DNA of 64,000 nt from Pseudoclavibacter terrae (GCF_008831075.1 NZ_WBJX01000001.1:354647-418646), one strand, 5' to 3'. Shown: positions 32,406 through 42,229, counted from the first letter of the stretch. Numbers and translations: made by a program. Notes: generated by a model not told the origin, from the letters alone.

Positions 32406-33642
32406 CGCGGCGGCGGGGGCGCGGCTTCGGGAAGACGAAGACGGCGTCTCCTGCCGGCCAGCGGCGCAGCCAGCAGAAGAGGTAGCTGAGGCTCATCGCG
32501 ACGATGGTGTTGATGATGAGCATCCAGGTGGGGTCGCGCATGCCCCAGTCGCCGAGCCATGAGGTGATCATGATCTGCGCGGGGTAGTGCACGACGTAGA
32601 AGACGACGGAGTTGCGGCCGATGTACTGCAGCCAGCGAGCGGAGTCACCGTCGAGGCCCCGTTGGGTGCCGGTGAGGCGGCGGGTGATCATCATGATCGC
32701 GGCGACTCCGGCGAGGACGACGGGGATCCAGACGAGTTCGTAGCGGTCGATGAGGCGGGTCGCGGCGGTGAGTGAGCCGTCGCCGGGTGCTGTCGAGGTT
32801 GTGCCCGAGATCCACTGCAGTGCTCCGTCGAGGCCGAAGTAGGTGCCGCGCGTCTGCCCGATGAGCAGCGTGCCGAAGCCGCCGGCGATGGCGGTGCAGG
32901 CGATGAGGAGTGGCCAGCTCTCGATGCGGGCGAGTTGGTGGCGGTGCTGGGCGACGAGGTGGCCGGCGAAGAAGAATCCGCCGTAGTAGGCGAGGTCGCC
33001 CCACATCCCGGATGGCCCGATCCCGTCGGTGGAGAGCGCGGCGCTGAGGCCCCAGAGGGTGAGTGGCACGAGCGCGAACCAGGGGCCGCGGATGCGGGTG
33101 AGGAGCGGCGCGGCGAGGTAGTAGATGGCGAGGTAGAAGATGAACCAGAGCCAGCTGAGGGCGATCCAGTTGCTGGGGTCTGTCCACCCGTCTTGCATGG
33201 TGACGAGCCAGTACACGGTTCCCCAGAGCAGGTACGGCCAGACCAGGGTGCGCAGTTTGCCGGTGTAGTAGGTGGGGCCCGTCTTTGTGAGGGAGCGGCC
33301 GAGGAGCATCCCGGAGAGGAGGAGGAGTGTGCTCATCCGGTAGGGCGCGAAGAGCGTGTTGAGGTCGTTGATGACGCTGGTCGGGTCGACGCCGGCGAGG
33401 AAGACCGGGATGGCGCTGGCGTGGAAGGTGACGACGAGGAGGATCGCGGCGCCGCGGACGAGGTCCATCCAGTGCTCGCGCCGTCTCGCGGGGCCGGGGC
33501 CGGGGTCGGGGTTCGTTGCGGAGCCGGGCGTCACATGGGCCGGGTCTCTGCTGGCTGGCTGCTCGGTGGGTGCTGGTGTTGGCATGTGGGTTTCAGTGGG
33601 CGCTGGAGGGGTGTCACGGTGCGCGAACCGGGTTCCGATCAT
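32395..33642 (-). CDS. Acyltransferase family 3 membrane protein (polysaccharide O-acylation), second of tandem pair
   Basis: Membrane acyltransferase, 415 aa, ten or so helices. Family motifs: 'HWMDLVRGAAILLVVTFHAS' with the catalytic-type His, 'PYRMSTLLLLSGMLLG', 'RNSVVFYVVHYPAQIMI'. It probably transfers acetyl or similar groups from the cytosol to a surface glycan. ATG at 33642 is preferred because it overlaps the stop of the upstream paralog (ATGA); an internal ATG at 33585 would give 396 aa. Ends inside the 3' end of galE on the other strand. Pro-rich N-terminus and 'FPKPRPRRR' tail. Confidence 0.88.
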   Translation of the reverse strand: MIGTRFAHRDTPPAPTETHMPTPAPTEQPASRDPAHVTPGSATNPDPGPGPARRREHWMDLVRGAAILLVVTFHASAIPVFLAGVDPTSVINDLNTLFAPYRMSTLLLLSGMLLGRSLTKTGPTYYTGKLRTLVWPYLLWGTVYWLVTMQDGWTDPSNWIALSWLWFIFYLAIYYLAAPLLTRIRGPWFALVPLTLWGLSAALSTDGIGPSGMWGDLAYYGGFFFAGHLVAQHRHQLARIESWPLLIACTAIAGGFGTLLIGQTRGTYFGLDGALQWISGTTSTAPGDGSLTAATRLIDRYELVWIPVVLAGVAAIMMITRRLTGTQRGLDGDSARWLQYIGRNSVVFYVVHYPAQIMITSWLGDWGMRDPTWMLIINTIVAMSLSYLFCWLRRWPAGDAVFVFPKPRPRRRATP

Positions 33643-34718
33643 CTGGGGACCGGCGTTGCTCGTTGCGGGAAGACGAAGAGCGCATTCACGACGCGGCTGC
33701 GGCGTCGGAGTGCAACAGCGCCGAACGATACGGCAAGTGCGGCGATGATGCACGCGCTCATCACGATGGGCTGCTCGGTGATGCCCGCCGCGGCCAGGAG
33801 TTTGACGAGCACGATCTGCAGTGGGTAGTGGATGAGGTAGAACACGACCGAGTTGCGGCCGATGTGCTGCAGGAAGCGCGAGGGCGCGGGTTCGCGGTGT
33901 CCGTCGAGGGTGCCGCGGATGCGTCGGGCGAGGAGTGCGGTGCCGGTGATGCCGGCGAGGACGACGGGAACCCAGATCAGGTCGAAGCGCTCGATGGCGC
34001 CGTCGTCGTTCGTGCCGGGCGTTGCGGGCGAGGTGAGGGTGAGCCCGTGTTCCTGGAGGACGAGCAGTGCGGCGAAGACCGAGCTGCCGATGAGGAGCAG
34101 CACCATCACCGGTGTGGTGTCGAACCGCCTCAGCAGGTGCTGGGTTCGCGCGATGAGGTAGCCGGCGAAGAAGAATCCGCTGTAGTAGCTGAGGTCGAAG
34201 AGTGTGCCGTCGGGGGCGACGGTGCTGAGCAGCCAGAGCGTGGTCGGCACGAGCGCGAACCACGGGGTCGGGATGCGGGTGAGCAGGGGTGCGGCGAGGT
34301 AGGAGAGGAAGAGGCACAGGATGAACCACAGCCAGCTGCGTGTGGCCCACCCGTCTGGCCGCATCCACTCGGTGGGGTTCGAGGTGGCGATCCAGAAGAT
34401 CACGAGCCAGACGACGTAGGGCCAGGCGAGGGTGCGGAGTTTGCTGGCGTAGTAGCGGCGGGGTGGTTTGGCGAGGGCGCGGGGGAGGAGGAGGCCGGAG
34501 AGCAGCATGAGGGAGGTCATGCGGAACGGCGCGAAGTAGAGGGTGATGTCGTCGATGACGGTGCCGGGGGTGATGTCGGCGATGTGCATGGGGACGTCGA
34601 TGGCGTGGTTGGCGATGACGAGGAGGATGGCGGTGCCGCGGATGAGGTCGATCCAGCGTTCGCGCTGGCGGGGCGGCACGGTCGACGATGCGCGTGCTGT
34701 CGCGTCGTGTGTCGCCAT
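33639..34718 (-). CDS. Acyltransferase family 3 membrane protein, first of tandem pair
   Basis: Membrane acyltransferase, 359 aa, with the same motif order as its downstream paralog: 'RWIDLIRGTAILLVIANHA', 'FRMTSLMLLSGLLLPRAL', 'HIGRNSVVFYLIHYPLQI'. The two are tandem duplicates joined by ATGA overlap, diverged enough that they may act on different acyl groups or sugar positions. Divergent from an SGNH hydrolase gene; acyltransferase-3 and SGNH proteins often act as a pair on O-acetyl groups. Confidence 0.88.
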   Translation of the reverse strand: MATHDATARASSTVPPRQRERWIDLIRGTAILLVIANHAIDVPMHIADITPGTVIDDITLYFAPFRMTSLMLLSGLLLPRALAKPPRRYYASKLRTLAWPYVVWLVIFWIATSNPTEWMRPDGWATRSWLWFILCLFLSYLAAPLLTRIPTPWFALVPTTLWLLSTVAPDGTLFDLSYYSGFFFAGYLIARTQHLLRRFDTTPVMVLLLIGSSVFAALLVLQEHGLTLTSPATPGTNDDGAIERFDLIWVPVVLAGITGTALLARRIRGTLDGHREPAPSRFLQHIGRNSVVFYLIHYPLQIVLVKLLAAAGITEQPIVMSACIIAALAVSFGAVALRRRSRVVNALFVFPQRATPVPR

Positions 34719-34902
34719 TCGTTCTCCGTCTCGCCGTGTCTCGACGCTACACTTGCCGGTTTTCTGGGCTACGACATGGCGAATTTGCGCGGATTTGAAA
34801 TGACGTCCGGGGCTAAATCCCGCGGATGTGCGCGTGTCGGAACGGCCTTCGGTTCACCGGGGAGTACAAGGTGTGCCGCCGGGCCGGTACGATCACTGGG
34901 AA

Positions 34903-35679
34903 ATGAAAACACGCAACCAGAGTGCGCGTCGTTGGCCCCAGCTGACACTGCTCGTGGTCGTGGCTCTCGCTGCGGCTGCGTTGGTGGCTCTGGCGTTCAT
35001 GCCACGGCAGGCCCCCGCGGGGGTCGGCGCAGAACCCGTTCTTACCATTGCCAGCTCGGAAGATGCCGCTTCGGCGACGAACTCCGGTGGGGCTCCATCC
35101 GCTTCCGCACCGTCGGCGACCCCTGCGGGTGCCGGCTTGACGGTCGCTTTCATCGGCGACTCGTACACGGAGGGTGTCGGCGCGAGCGACCCGTCGCTGC
35201 GCTGGACCACGCTGCTGACGGCGGCGAACGGCTGGGAAGAGCTGAACCTGGGTGTGAGTGGCGCGAGCTACGGCCAGGGCCTCGAAGAGTGGAACTCGTA
35301 CGCTGTGCAGGTCGAGGAAGCCATCGAGGCGCAGCCTGACGTGGTGATCGTCTCTGGCGGTCTGAACATGTCGGAGCTCGACCAGGAGCTTGGCGTCGAG
35401 TCGGTCTTCACCGACCTTCGCGCCGGGTTGCCGGATGCGCGCATCCTCGCGGTCTCGCCGTTCTGGGTGAGCACGGCGTACCCCGCGCAGCTGACGCTCA
35501 CGAGCGAGCTGATCGAGGCGGACGTGAAGGCTGTCGGCGGCCAGTACCTGGACGTGGGTCACCTGTTCGAGGACGAGTTCCAGTACTTCGAGCTCGACGG
35601 CCTGCACCCTGACGACGCCGGTCACCAGCTGATCGCGAACGCTGTCGACGCGGGCCTTCCCGTTGAAATCGGCGGCTGA
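34903..35679 (+). CDS. Exported SGNH/GDSL hydrolase
   Basis: Predicted membrane-anchored or secreted esterase, 258 aa. An N-terminal helix (about residues 13-33, 'LTLLVVVALAAAALVALAFM') is followed by a Ser/Ala-rich linker to about residue 80. SGNH blocks: 'VAFIGDSYTEGVGASDPS' (nucleophile Ser), 'LNLGVSGASYGQGL' (Gly block), 'VIVSGGLNMSE' (Asn block, varied) and 'DGLHPDDAGHQ' (Asp-His). ATG at 34903 with weak GGG site. Likely removes or transfers acyl groups on the surface polysaccharide, given the flanking acyltransferases and capsule genes. Confidence 0.87.
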   Translation: MKTRNQSARRWPQLTLLVVVALAAAALVALAFMPRQAPAGVGAEPVLTIASSEDAASATNSGGAPSASAPSATPAGAGLTVAFIGDSYTEGVGASDPSLRWTTLLTAANGWEELNLGVSGASYGQGLEEWNSYAVQVEEAIEAQPDVVIVSGGLNMSELDQELGVESVFTDLRAGLPDARILAVSPFWVSTAYPAQLTLTSELIEADVKAVGGQYLDVGHLFEDEFQYFELDGLHPDDAGHQLIANAVDAGLPVEIGG

Positions 35680-35891
35680 TCAGCGTTCTGCGCCAGCGTG
35701 TGCCCGATTCGCGACAGGTTCGGCACGTTTCAAGAATTTACAGCCCAATAACATGACACCAGTAGTATGAGGCCGGGCTTGCCCCAGCTTGCCTGAGATA
35801 CCCCCTGCGCTCCGAACCGCGAGCCACCCGTTTCGTGCCAGCCGCGAAAGCGGCAGCGGCACGAGCGCGAGAGACACACGGACGGACCTTT

Positions 35892-37361
35892 ATGGAACTG
35901 CGCGACTACCTGCGAATCCTGCACAAGAACTGGATTGCCATCCTGATCTGCATCCTTACAGGTGTCGCAGCGGGCGCTGGGGCTTCGATGCTGATGACTC
36001 CCAAGTACGAGTCGACGGCTCAGCTCTACGTCTCGGTCCGTTCATCGGACGGGACCGAAGTTCAAGGGCTCAGCCAGGGCACGACCTTCGCTCGCCAGGC
36101 GGTGCAGTCGTACACCACTGTCGTCAACAAAGAGATCGTGACGTCCCGAGTCATCACCGAACTCGGGCTCGACCTGACTCCTGCGCAGCTCGCCACCAAG
36201 ATCACGGCCCAGAACGAGCTGAACACGGTCGTCATCGAGATCTCGGTGGAGGACGAGGACCCACAGATGGCGGCCACTCTGGCCAACTCCGTTGCCTCGA
36301 ACTTCATTGATGTCATCGTGAACGAGCTGGAGAAGCCGGACGGGGATGCTGCCAGCCTGGTCAAGATCGAGCCTGTTCAGTCCGCAGCTGTCCCATCGTC
36401 ACCGGTCAGCCCTCGGGTGCCGCTCAACATTGGTGCCGGAGCGCTCGTAGGGCTTGTAATCGGCATTGCGATTGCAGTCGTTCGCCAGCTCGTTGACGGC
36501 AAGATCCGAAGCACGCATGACATTGCCCAGATCACGGACCGCCCCGTGATCGGCACCATCGCCTATGACCCGGATGCCGGCAAGCGCCCCCTCATCGTGC
36601 ATGAAGAGCCGAAGAGCCCCAAGGCCGAGTCGTACCGTGCGCTTCGCACGAACCTGCGCTTCATGGACATCGAAAACACGCGTCACAGCTTCGTCGTCAC
36701 GAGCTCGCTGCCCTCCGAGGGTAAGAGCACGACGTCGGCGAACATCGCGATCGCGCTCGCCGAGCAGGGCGCCAAGGTTGTGCTCGTCGACGGTGACCTC
36801 CGGAAGCCCAAGGTCGCGACGACCATGGGCGTCGACGGCTCGGTCGGTCTGACTGACCTCCTGAGTGGCCGCGCTGAGCCGAAGGACGTCCTGCAGCGTT
36901 GGGGCCGTGGTCGCCTCTACGTGCTCCCGGCAGGTCGCATCCCGCCGAACCCGAGCGAGCTGCTCGGCTCGCACACGATGCAGCAGGTCCACGACCAGCT
37001 GCTGGCCGAGCACGACTACGTCATCATTGATGCGCCGCCGCTGCTGCTCGTCACCGACGGCGCGGTGCTCAGTGAGCTCGCCCACGGCACGCTCCTCGTC
37101 GTTGCCAGCGGTCAGACCCCCCGCTCGGCGCTCGCTGGTGCTGTCGCACAGCTCGAAGGCATCGGCTCCGAAGTGTCCGGCATTGTTGTGACAAAGGTTC
37201 CGACCAAGGGGCCCGACTCCTACGCATATGGCGCATATGGCGCATACGGGGCTTACTACGGAACCGATGAGGCCGGTAACCCGACCACCGAGTACCGCAA
37301 GATCGGCACTGGCCAGATGCCCATCGTCACCGCTCGCAAGAGTCGCAACTCCGACTCTTAG
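35892..37361 (+). CDS. Wzz-type co-polymerase fused to bacterial tyrosine kinase (BY-kinase)
   Basis: Controls chain length and assembly of the polysaccharide, 489 aa. Residues 1-200 are a Wzz domain: helix near 14-36, extracytoplasmic part, second helix near 176-196 preceded by Pro-rich 'SSPVSPRVPLNIGAG'. The kinase domain has Walker A 'SSLPSEGKSTTSANIAIALA' (near 276), Walker A' 'VVLVDGDLRKPKVATTMG' and Walker B 'YVIIDAPPLLLVTD'. The C-terminus carries a tyrosine cluster, 'YAYGAYGAYGAYYG' (near 448), the usual autophosphorylation site. ATG at 35892 rather than further upstream, since Wzz homology starts at 'MELRDYL'. No low-molecular-weight tyrosine phosphatase is adjacent. Confidence 0.93.
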   Translation: MELRDYLRILHKNWIAILICILTGVAAGAGASMLMTPKYESTAQLYVSVRSSDGTEVQGLSQGTTFARQAVQSYTTVVNKEIVTSRVITELGLDLTPAQLATKITAQNELNTVVIEISVEDEDPQMAATLANSVASNFIDVIVNELEKPDGDAASLVKIEPVQSAAVPSSPVSPRVPLNIGAGALVGLVIGIAIAVVRQLVDGKIRSTHDIAQITDRPVIGTIAYDPDAGKRPLIVHEEPKSPKAESYRALRTNLRFMDIENTRHSFVVTSSLPSEGKSTTSANIAIALAEQGAKVVLVDGDLRKPKVATTMGVDGSVGLTDLLSGRAEPKDVLQRWGRGRLYVLPAGRIPPNPSELLGSHTMQQVHDQLLAEHDYVIIDAPPLLLVTDGAVLSELAHGTLLVVASGQTPRSALAGAVAQLEGIGSEVSGIVVTKVPTKGPDSYAYGAYGAYGAYYGTDEAGNPTTEYRKIGTGQMPIVTARKSRNSDS

Positions 37362-37461
37362 ACCCACCCCCGGCCTCTCAGCGCTTCGTAGCGTTCGTGA
37401 CCGGCCATCCCTCCCCCGAGGGCAAGATCCCAGGTTCGCCCCAGACCACGGAGTAGTTCAG

Positions 37462-38763
37462 ATGAAAGTTTCGGTAATCGGCTGCGGATACCTCGGCGCC
37501 GTACACGCCTCGGCCATGGCAGACCTCGGGCACGAGGTTGTCGGCGTCGATGTCGACCAGCGCAAGATCGACGCGCTGTCTGCTGCGCTACCCCCGTTCT
37601 TCGAGCCGGGGCTCCCCGAGATCCTCGCCTCGGCCAGTGAGTCTGGAAAGCTCCGTTTCAGCATTGACATCAGTGCTGTCGCAGACGCCACGGTGCATTT
37701 CATCGCTGTCGGCACGCCGCAGACTCAGGGCAGTGCCGCTGCCGATATGACCTACGTCGAAGCGGCCCTTGACGGTCTGCTGCCGCACCTCAAGCCGGGT
37801 GACCTCGTGGTCGGCAAGTCGACCGTTCCGGTAGGTACGGCTCAGAAGCTCGCCGATGTGATCGAGGCGAGCGGAACCGGGGCATCCCTGGCCTGGAACC
37901 CAGAGTTCCTTCGTGAAGGCTTCGCGGTGCAGGACACGCTCACTCCAGATCGTCTGGTCTACGGCGTCGAAAACGACAGTGCGACGGAGATCCTCGACGA
38001 GGTCTACGCTGACGCCCTTTCCAAGGGCACACCCCGCATCGTCACGGACTTCGCAACCGCGGAGCTGGTCAAGGTCGCTGCTAATGCGTTCCTCGCTACG
38101 AAGATCAGCTTCATCAACGCTATGGCGGAGATCTCTGAAGTTGTCGGCGCCGACGTCACTCAGCTGGCGGACGCGATCGGCCATGACGTGCGGATCGGCC
38201 GAAAGTTCCTTAACGCTGGTATCGGCTTCGGCGGAGGATGCCTGCCGAAGGACATCCGCGCTTTCGCCGCGCGCGCCGAAGAACTCGGCCGTGGCGAGTC
38301 GGTAGCTTTCCTGAAGCAGGTCGACGCGATCAACCTGCGCCGTCGTCAGCGCGTCATCGATCTCGCCCTGAACGAGTTCGGTGGCTCGGTGGTCGGTAAG
38401 CGCATCGCAGTCCTCGGTCTGACCTTCAAGCCTGCTTCCGACGACGTGCGCGACTCGCCTGCTCTCGACGTGGCAGTGCAGCTCCATGGCCTTGGCGCTG
38501 AGGTCGTCGCGACCGATCCTCAGGGGATCGAGAACGCACGACTTCGCCACCCGCAGCTCACCTACGTGGATGCCGCGTCCGAGGCCTTGACGGGCGCCGA
38601 CCTGGTTCTGCTCGTCACCGAATGGGACGAGTACAAGAACTTGTCGGCTCAGACAACGGGCGAACTTGTGCAGAACCGCACCATCATCGACGGAAGAAAT
38701 GTTCTGGATGCCGGCATCTGGAGAAGCAATGACTGGAAGTACATCGGTCTCGGTCGTCCCTAA
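37462..38763 (+). CDS. ugd: UDP-glucose 6-dehydrogenase
   Basis: Oxidises UDP-glucose to UDP-glucuronate, so the polymer probably contains an acidic sugar. Cytosolic, 433 aa. NAD-binding 'VSVIGCGYLGAVHASAMADL' at residues 3-22, 'GKSTVPVGTAQKL' and 'NPEFLREGFAVQD' in the middle. The active-site cysteine is in 'GFGGGCLPKDIRAFA' (near 258), and the C-terminal UDP-binding domain has 'VLGLTFKPASDDVRDSPALD'. ATG at 37462 has GGAG 10 bases upstream. Second gene of a long plus-strand operon. Confidence 0.95.
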   Translation: MKVSVIGCGYLGAVHASAMADLGHEVVGVDVDQRKIDALSAALPPFFEPGLPEILASASESGKLRFSIDISAVADATVHFIAVGTPQTQGSAAADMTYVEAALDGLLPHLKPGDLVVGKSTVPVGTAQKLADVIEASGTGASLAWNPEFLREGFAVQDTLTPDRLVYGVENDSATEILDEVYADALSKGTPRIVTDFATAELVKVAANAFLATKISFINAMAEISEVVGADVTQLADAIGHDVRIGRKFLNAGIGFGGGCLPKDIRAFAARAEELGRGESVAFLKQVDAINLRRRQRVIDLALNEFGGSVVGKRIAVLGLTFKPASDDVRDSPALDVAVQLHGLGAEVVATDPQGIENARLRHPQLTYVDAASEALTGADLVLLVTEWDEYKNLSAQTTGELVQNRTIIDGRNVLDAGIWRSNDWKYIGLGRP

Positions 38764-38862
38764 AGGCAGCTGCGCGCCCCACACCTGCAGCGCATTCCTC
38801 GCGCAGCGGGAATACAAGTCAGATCCAGCACGAGCCTTCAGAACCGGTGGGATAGCACTGAA

Positions 38863-39993
38863 ATGACCAAGACAGTTGCGGTGATTGGAACTCGGGGATA
38901 CCCGAGCTACTACGGCGGTTTCGAGACGGCAGTCCGAAAGCTTGCTCCATACCTTGCTGATGAGGGTTGGGACGTCACGGTCTACTCGAGGCAGGCGTCG
39001 ACCCTCCCAGACGACCCCACGAGAGACCCCCGGATCAATGTCGTGAACACTCGCGGCATCGAATCCAAGTCGCTGAGCACGTTGACCTTCGGGTTCTGGG
39101 GCGTTCTCGGCGCTGCGCAAGCGAAGCCAGACGTCGCGCTGATCATGAACGTCGCGAACTGCTTCTGGTTGCCGCTCCTCAAAGCCCGGGGCATACCCAC
39201 GCTCGTAAACGTGGACGGCATGGAGTGGGAGCGCGAGAAGTGGGGCAGGGTAGCGAAGGCGATCTTCAGGGCCGGTGCTCGCGCGGCGGCGCTCTGGGCC
39301 GACGTGCTCGTCTACGACGCTGTCGAGATCGGCAGGCTCTGGAAGCAGATCTTCAAACGCGACGGACTCTTCATCCCCTACGGAGGGGATGAGCGCGAAG
39401 AGCTGCCCGTTCCGGAAGGCCTGAACCGGCGCGAATACGCCTTGATGGTGGCACGCTTGGTGCCAGAGAACACGGTCGACGACTTCCTCATTGCCGCAGA
39501 ACGGCTTGCTGCGGACCACGACGTGGTCCTTGTCGGATCGACCGGGTACGGGGGCGAGTTCGATGAGAGGGCTCGCGAGCTGGACGCGAAACTCGAGCGA
39601 TTCCACTGGCTCGGCCATGTGAGCGACGACGATCGTCTCCATGCGCTGTGGCAGCACGCCGGCGCCTATTTCCACGGGCACACGGTCGGCGGAACCAACC
39701 CAGCGCTTGTTCAGGCCATGGCCTGCGCGGCACCCATCGTTGCCACTGACACCCCTTTCAACAACGAGGTACTCGCTGGCAGCGGAGAGATCGTGCAGAT
39801 CTCTGCACAAGACATCGAGCGCAAGATTCGTGAGCTCCTGACCGACCCCGAGAGGCAGGAGCAGCTGAGCGCTGCTGCTCTCGAGCGTTCGCGGGCGTCG
39901 TATTCGTGGTCGTACGTCAACTCCCTCTATGAGGGCGCGCTTGAAGATCTTCGGCATGTCCGCAGGAGCCGTAGCGTTGGGACGAGGATCTAG
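38863..39993 (+). CDS. Glycosyltransferase with DUF1972 N-terminus (GT4-like)
   Basis: Sugar transferase of the polysaccharide pathway, 376 aa, cytosolic or membrane-associated. The start 'VAVIGTRGYPSYYGGFETAV' is the hallmark of DUF1972 glycosyltransferases, several of which are rhamnosyl- or galactosyltransferases. The C-terminal GT-B half has 'YALMVARLVPENTVDDFLIA' and 'FHWLGHVSDDDRLHAL', then 'GAYFHGHTVGGTNPALVQAM' with the Glu position replaced by Asn-Pro. Sugar donor unknown. ATG at 38863; the next gene starts directly at its stop. Confidence 0.87.
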   Translation: MTKTVAVIGTRGYPSYYGGFETAVRKLAPYLADEGWDVTVYSRQASTLPDDPTRDPRINVVNTRGIESKSLSTLTFGFWGVLGAAQAKPDVALIMNVANCFWLPLLKARGIPTLVNVDGMEWEREKWGRVAKAIFRAGARAAALWADVLVYDAVEIGRLWKQIFKRDGLFIPYGGDEREELPVPEGLNRREYALMVARLVPENTVDDFLIAAERLAADHDVVLVGSTGYGGEFDERARELDAKLERFHWLGHVSDDDRLHALWQHAGAYFHGHTVGGTNPALVQAMACAAPIVATDTPFNNEVLAGSGEIVQISAQDIERKIRELLTDPERQEQLSAAALERSRASYSWSYVNSLYEGALEDLRHVRRSRSVGTRI

Positions 39994-41055
39994 GTGAAGA
40001 TCTGCCTTGTTGCCGCCCCTCTGAGTGGGCGTAGCGGCGTCTATCGCAGCACACGTGACCTCGTCTCTGAGGCCCGTTCGCGCGGACTGGAGTGGACCGG
40101 ACTGATCGGCCTCCGCTCCAGTGCTCCCGACGCCAACGAGCCGACCCCTGAGGGGATCAGGGAGTGGACGTTCGACGCAAGAGGACAGAAGGGCGTCACC
40201 GCGCTGCGAGAGTACCTCTCGGCCGCTCCTGAAGTGGTGGAGGCGGATGTCGTCATCACACTCATCCCGCAGTCCGACGTAGCGTTTGCTCGGGCTTCAA
40301 GGAGCCCGAATCAAATGTGGGTGTCGTTTGTCAGAGGGGCGCCGTGGCCGGCCCCTGGTGAGCAGGGCCGCCTCAAGACATCGGCACAGAAGCTCGCAGT
40401 CACGCGGGCTATGCGACGCGCGGATGACGTGTGGGCGACGACGGAAGTGCTTGCTAACTCGTTCTCGAGTGTGCGCAAAGCGTTCCTGATTCCCGCCGGT
40501 GTGCCGCTCAAGATTCCGAAGCGGTTCACCGTCCCGTCTCCTTCCGGTGACATCATCTGGGCCGGCCGGCTCGATACGGACAAAGATCCTCAGCTCTTCC
40601 TGGACCTCATGGAGGACTCCGGTCTCCAGGGCAAGATGTTCGGCGCGGGCCCCCATCAGGATCGCGTCTCAAACGCCTTGCCGTCCAACGTCTCGCTGCA
40701 GGGATGGGTGCATCCCGACCAGCTCTGGGAGAACGCTGCGGCCTTCCTCGGTACGTCCACGCGCGAAGCCTTCGGTCGGAGCGCCGTTGAAGCTGCTGTC
40801 GAGGGCATTCCAGTGGTCCTCCACGAGGAATACGGATGTGCGCCGCTCTTGTACACCGACCCCGAGCTGCGGAAGAAGTTCGTGCTTCGAACAAGAGAAC
40901 CGGGCGCCTGGCGCGCGGCCATGCTCACTGTCGTGAAGGATCCGCACATGTGGGCTCGGGTGTCTGAACACGTCCGTGAGAACGCGAACAACCTGTCCAT
41001 CGAGAAGTCGGTCGATTCCGTCCTCGCGCGCGTTGAGTCTCAGCGCAGTCGATGA
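39994..41055 (+). CDS. Glycosyltransferase family 4-like protein
   Basis: GT-B fold sugar transferase, 353 aa. An N-terminal acceptor domain begins 'KICLVAAPLSGRSGVYRSTR'. The donor domain shows 'DIIWAGRLDTDKDPQLFLDL' (near 193), 'VSLQGWVHPDQLWENAAAFL' and the EX7E-type stretch 'TREAFGRSAVEAAVEGIPVV'. GTG start at 39994 immediately follows the stop of the preceding transferase. Donor and acceptor sugars cannot be read from sequence. Confidence 0.85.
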   Translation: MKICLVAAPLSGRSGVYRSTRDLVSEARSRGLEWTGLIGLRSSAPDANEPTPEGIREWTFDARGQKGVTALREYLSAAPEVVEADVVITLIPQSDVAFARASRSPNQMWVSFVRGAPWPAPGEQGRLKTSAQKLAVTRAMRRADDVWATTEVLANSFSSVRKAFLIPAGVPLKIPKRFTVPSPSGDIIWAGRLDTDKDPQLFLDLMEDSGLQGKMFGAGPHQDRVSNALPSNVSLQGWVHPDQLWENAAAFLGTSTREAFGRSAVEAAVEGIPVVLHEEYGCAPLLYTDPELRKKFVLRTREPGAWRAAMLTVVKDPHMWARVSEHVRENANNLSIEKSVDSVLARVESQRSR

Positions 41056-41098
41056 TCTCGACCCGTCCACCACGAGCAACACCTACCTCAGGATCACG

Positions 41099-42229
41099 AT
41101 GACAAGACCAGAAACAGCGCTGCTCGCATTTCCGATGCACGGTCAGCACAAGCTCTCGACCGAGGGCTATCGCACCCGTGACGGTCATTTCATCGAATGG
41201 TTCGGCAAGAAGCTGGCCTCGCAGGGCGAAGTCGCTGTCTTCTCGCGACCGGAGCCGCTCCCGCTGGAGCTGAAGTACCGGCTGGGAGATCAGACCGTCG
41301 CCGAGAACACGCGCTCTTACCGCAGCACGAGTTTCAGGCTTCCGAACATGCAGGATCGACGCAAGTGGTGGGTGGACTCACTCGGGAGCTACCGAAAGCC
41401 CGGGGCCGCGGCGGGAACACCCGTCGTCTTCTGGAATCCGTTCGTGACAATCTCGAACATCGCCCCTGAAATCCGGAACCTCGGCGGGCCCGTGGCCTTC
41501 GATCTCCTCGACGACTGGACGTACCACTACGCCTTCCAGAGCATCTCGGAGTACGTGAAGAAGGCCTACGCCGCTTCGTTCGAGATCGCGGACATCGTGA
41601 CGGCGAACTCCGAGGCGACTCTCGAACTCGCTCGTCAATATGGACGTACCGATGCGGTGCTCGTGACGAACGGCTGTGACCCGGAGCGCTTCTCCCACGA
41701 GAGCAAGGCAAGCGGTCGACCGAAGGTCGGATATGTCGGAAAGATCGGCAAGCGAGTGGACCTCGAACTGGTGACGTCAACGGCGTTGTCCATGCCGAAC
41801 GTCGACTTCGTGTTCGCAGGTCCGATCCTGGACGCCGAGTATCGCGAGCCGCTTCGACGCGTGCCCAACATCGAACTCCTCGGCGATGTCCACTACGAGA
41901 AGGTCCCCGAGCTGCTCACGAGCTTCGACATCGGCTGGGTGCCTCACCGCGTCGGTGAGGGAGAAGTGGGCGGCGACGTCATCAAGACCTATGAATACCG
42001 AGCCGCTGGGCTGAAGGTCCTGACGACTCCCGTTCTGGGCGCGTCCGACCGTGGTCTGACGAGCGTGGAGTCGCTTCCCGCCGCCAACCATGCGGCCTGG
42101 CTGAAGCAGGAGTTCGATCGCGCACCGCGCGTGGTTCGCGACCTGACGCCGGTTCCTGTCGAGCACACCTGGGAGCAGAAAGCCGACTTCATCTTGAACG
42201 CACTCACTGAAGCGAAGGACCCTCGATGA
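41099..42229 (+). CDS. Glycosyltransferase (GT-B fold)
   Basis: Predicted sugar transferase, 376 aa. The first half has 'PMHGQHKLSTEGYRTRDGHF' and 'PVAFDLLDDWTYHYAF', a feature of teichuronic or hyaluronan-type transferases. The second half shows 'VTNGCDPERF', 'KVGYVGKIGKRVDLELVTST' and 'FDIGWVPHRVGEGEVGGDVI' followed by 'KTYEYRAAGLKVLTT'. ATG at 41099; the gap to the preceding gene is 43 bases. Its stop overlaps the pyruvyltransferase start by four bases. Confidence 0.82.
   Translation: MTRPETALLAFPMHGQHKLSTEGYRTRDGHFIEWFGKKLASQGEVAVFSRPEPLPLELKYRLGDQTVAENTRSYRSTSFRLPNMQDRRKWWVDSLGSYRKPGAAAGTPVVFWNPFVTISNIAPEIRNLGGPVAFDLLDDWTYHYAFQSISEYVKKAYAASFEIADIVTANSEATLELARQYGRTDAVLVTNGCDPERFSHESKASGRPKVGYVGKIGKRVDLELVTSTALSMPNVDFVFAGPILDAEYREPLRRVPNIELLGDVHYEKVPELLTSFDIGWVPHRVGEGEVGGDVIKTYEYRAAGLKVLTTPVLGASDRGLTSVESLPAANHAAWLKQEFDRAPRVVRDLTPVPVEHTWEQKADFILNALTEAKDPR

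Noticed and set aside
33516-35339. 607-codon plus-strand frame across the acyltransferase and SGNH genes
   Set aside because: Composition typical of an antisense frame; the minus-strand acyltransferase has clear membrane helices and motifs.
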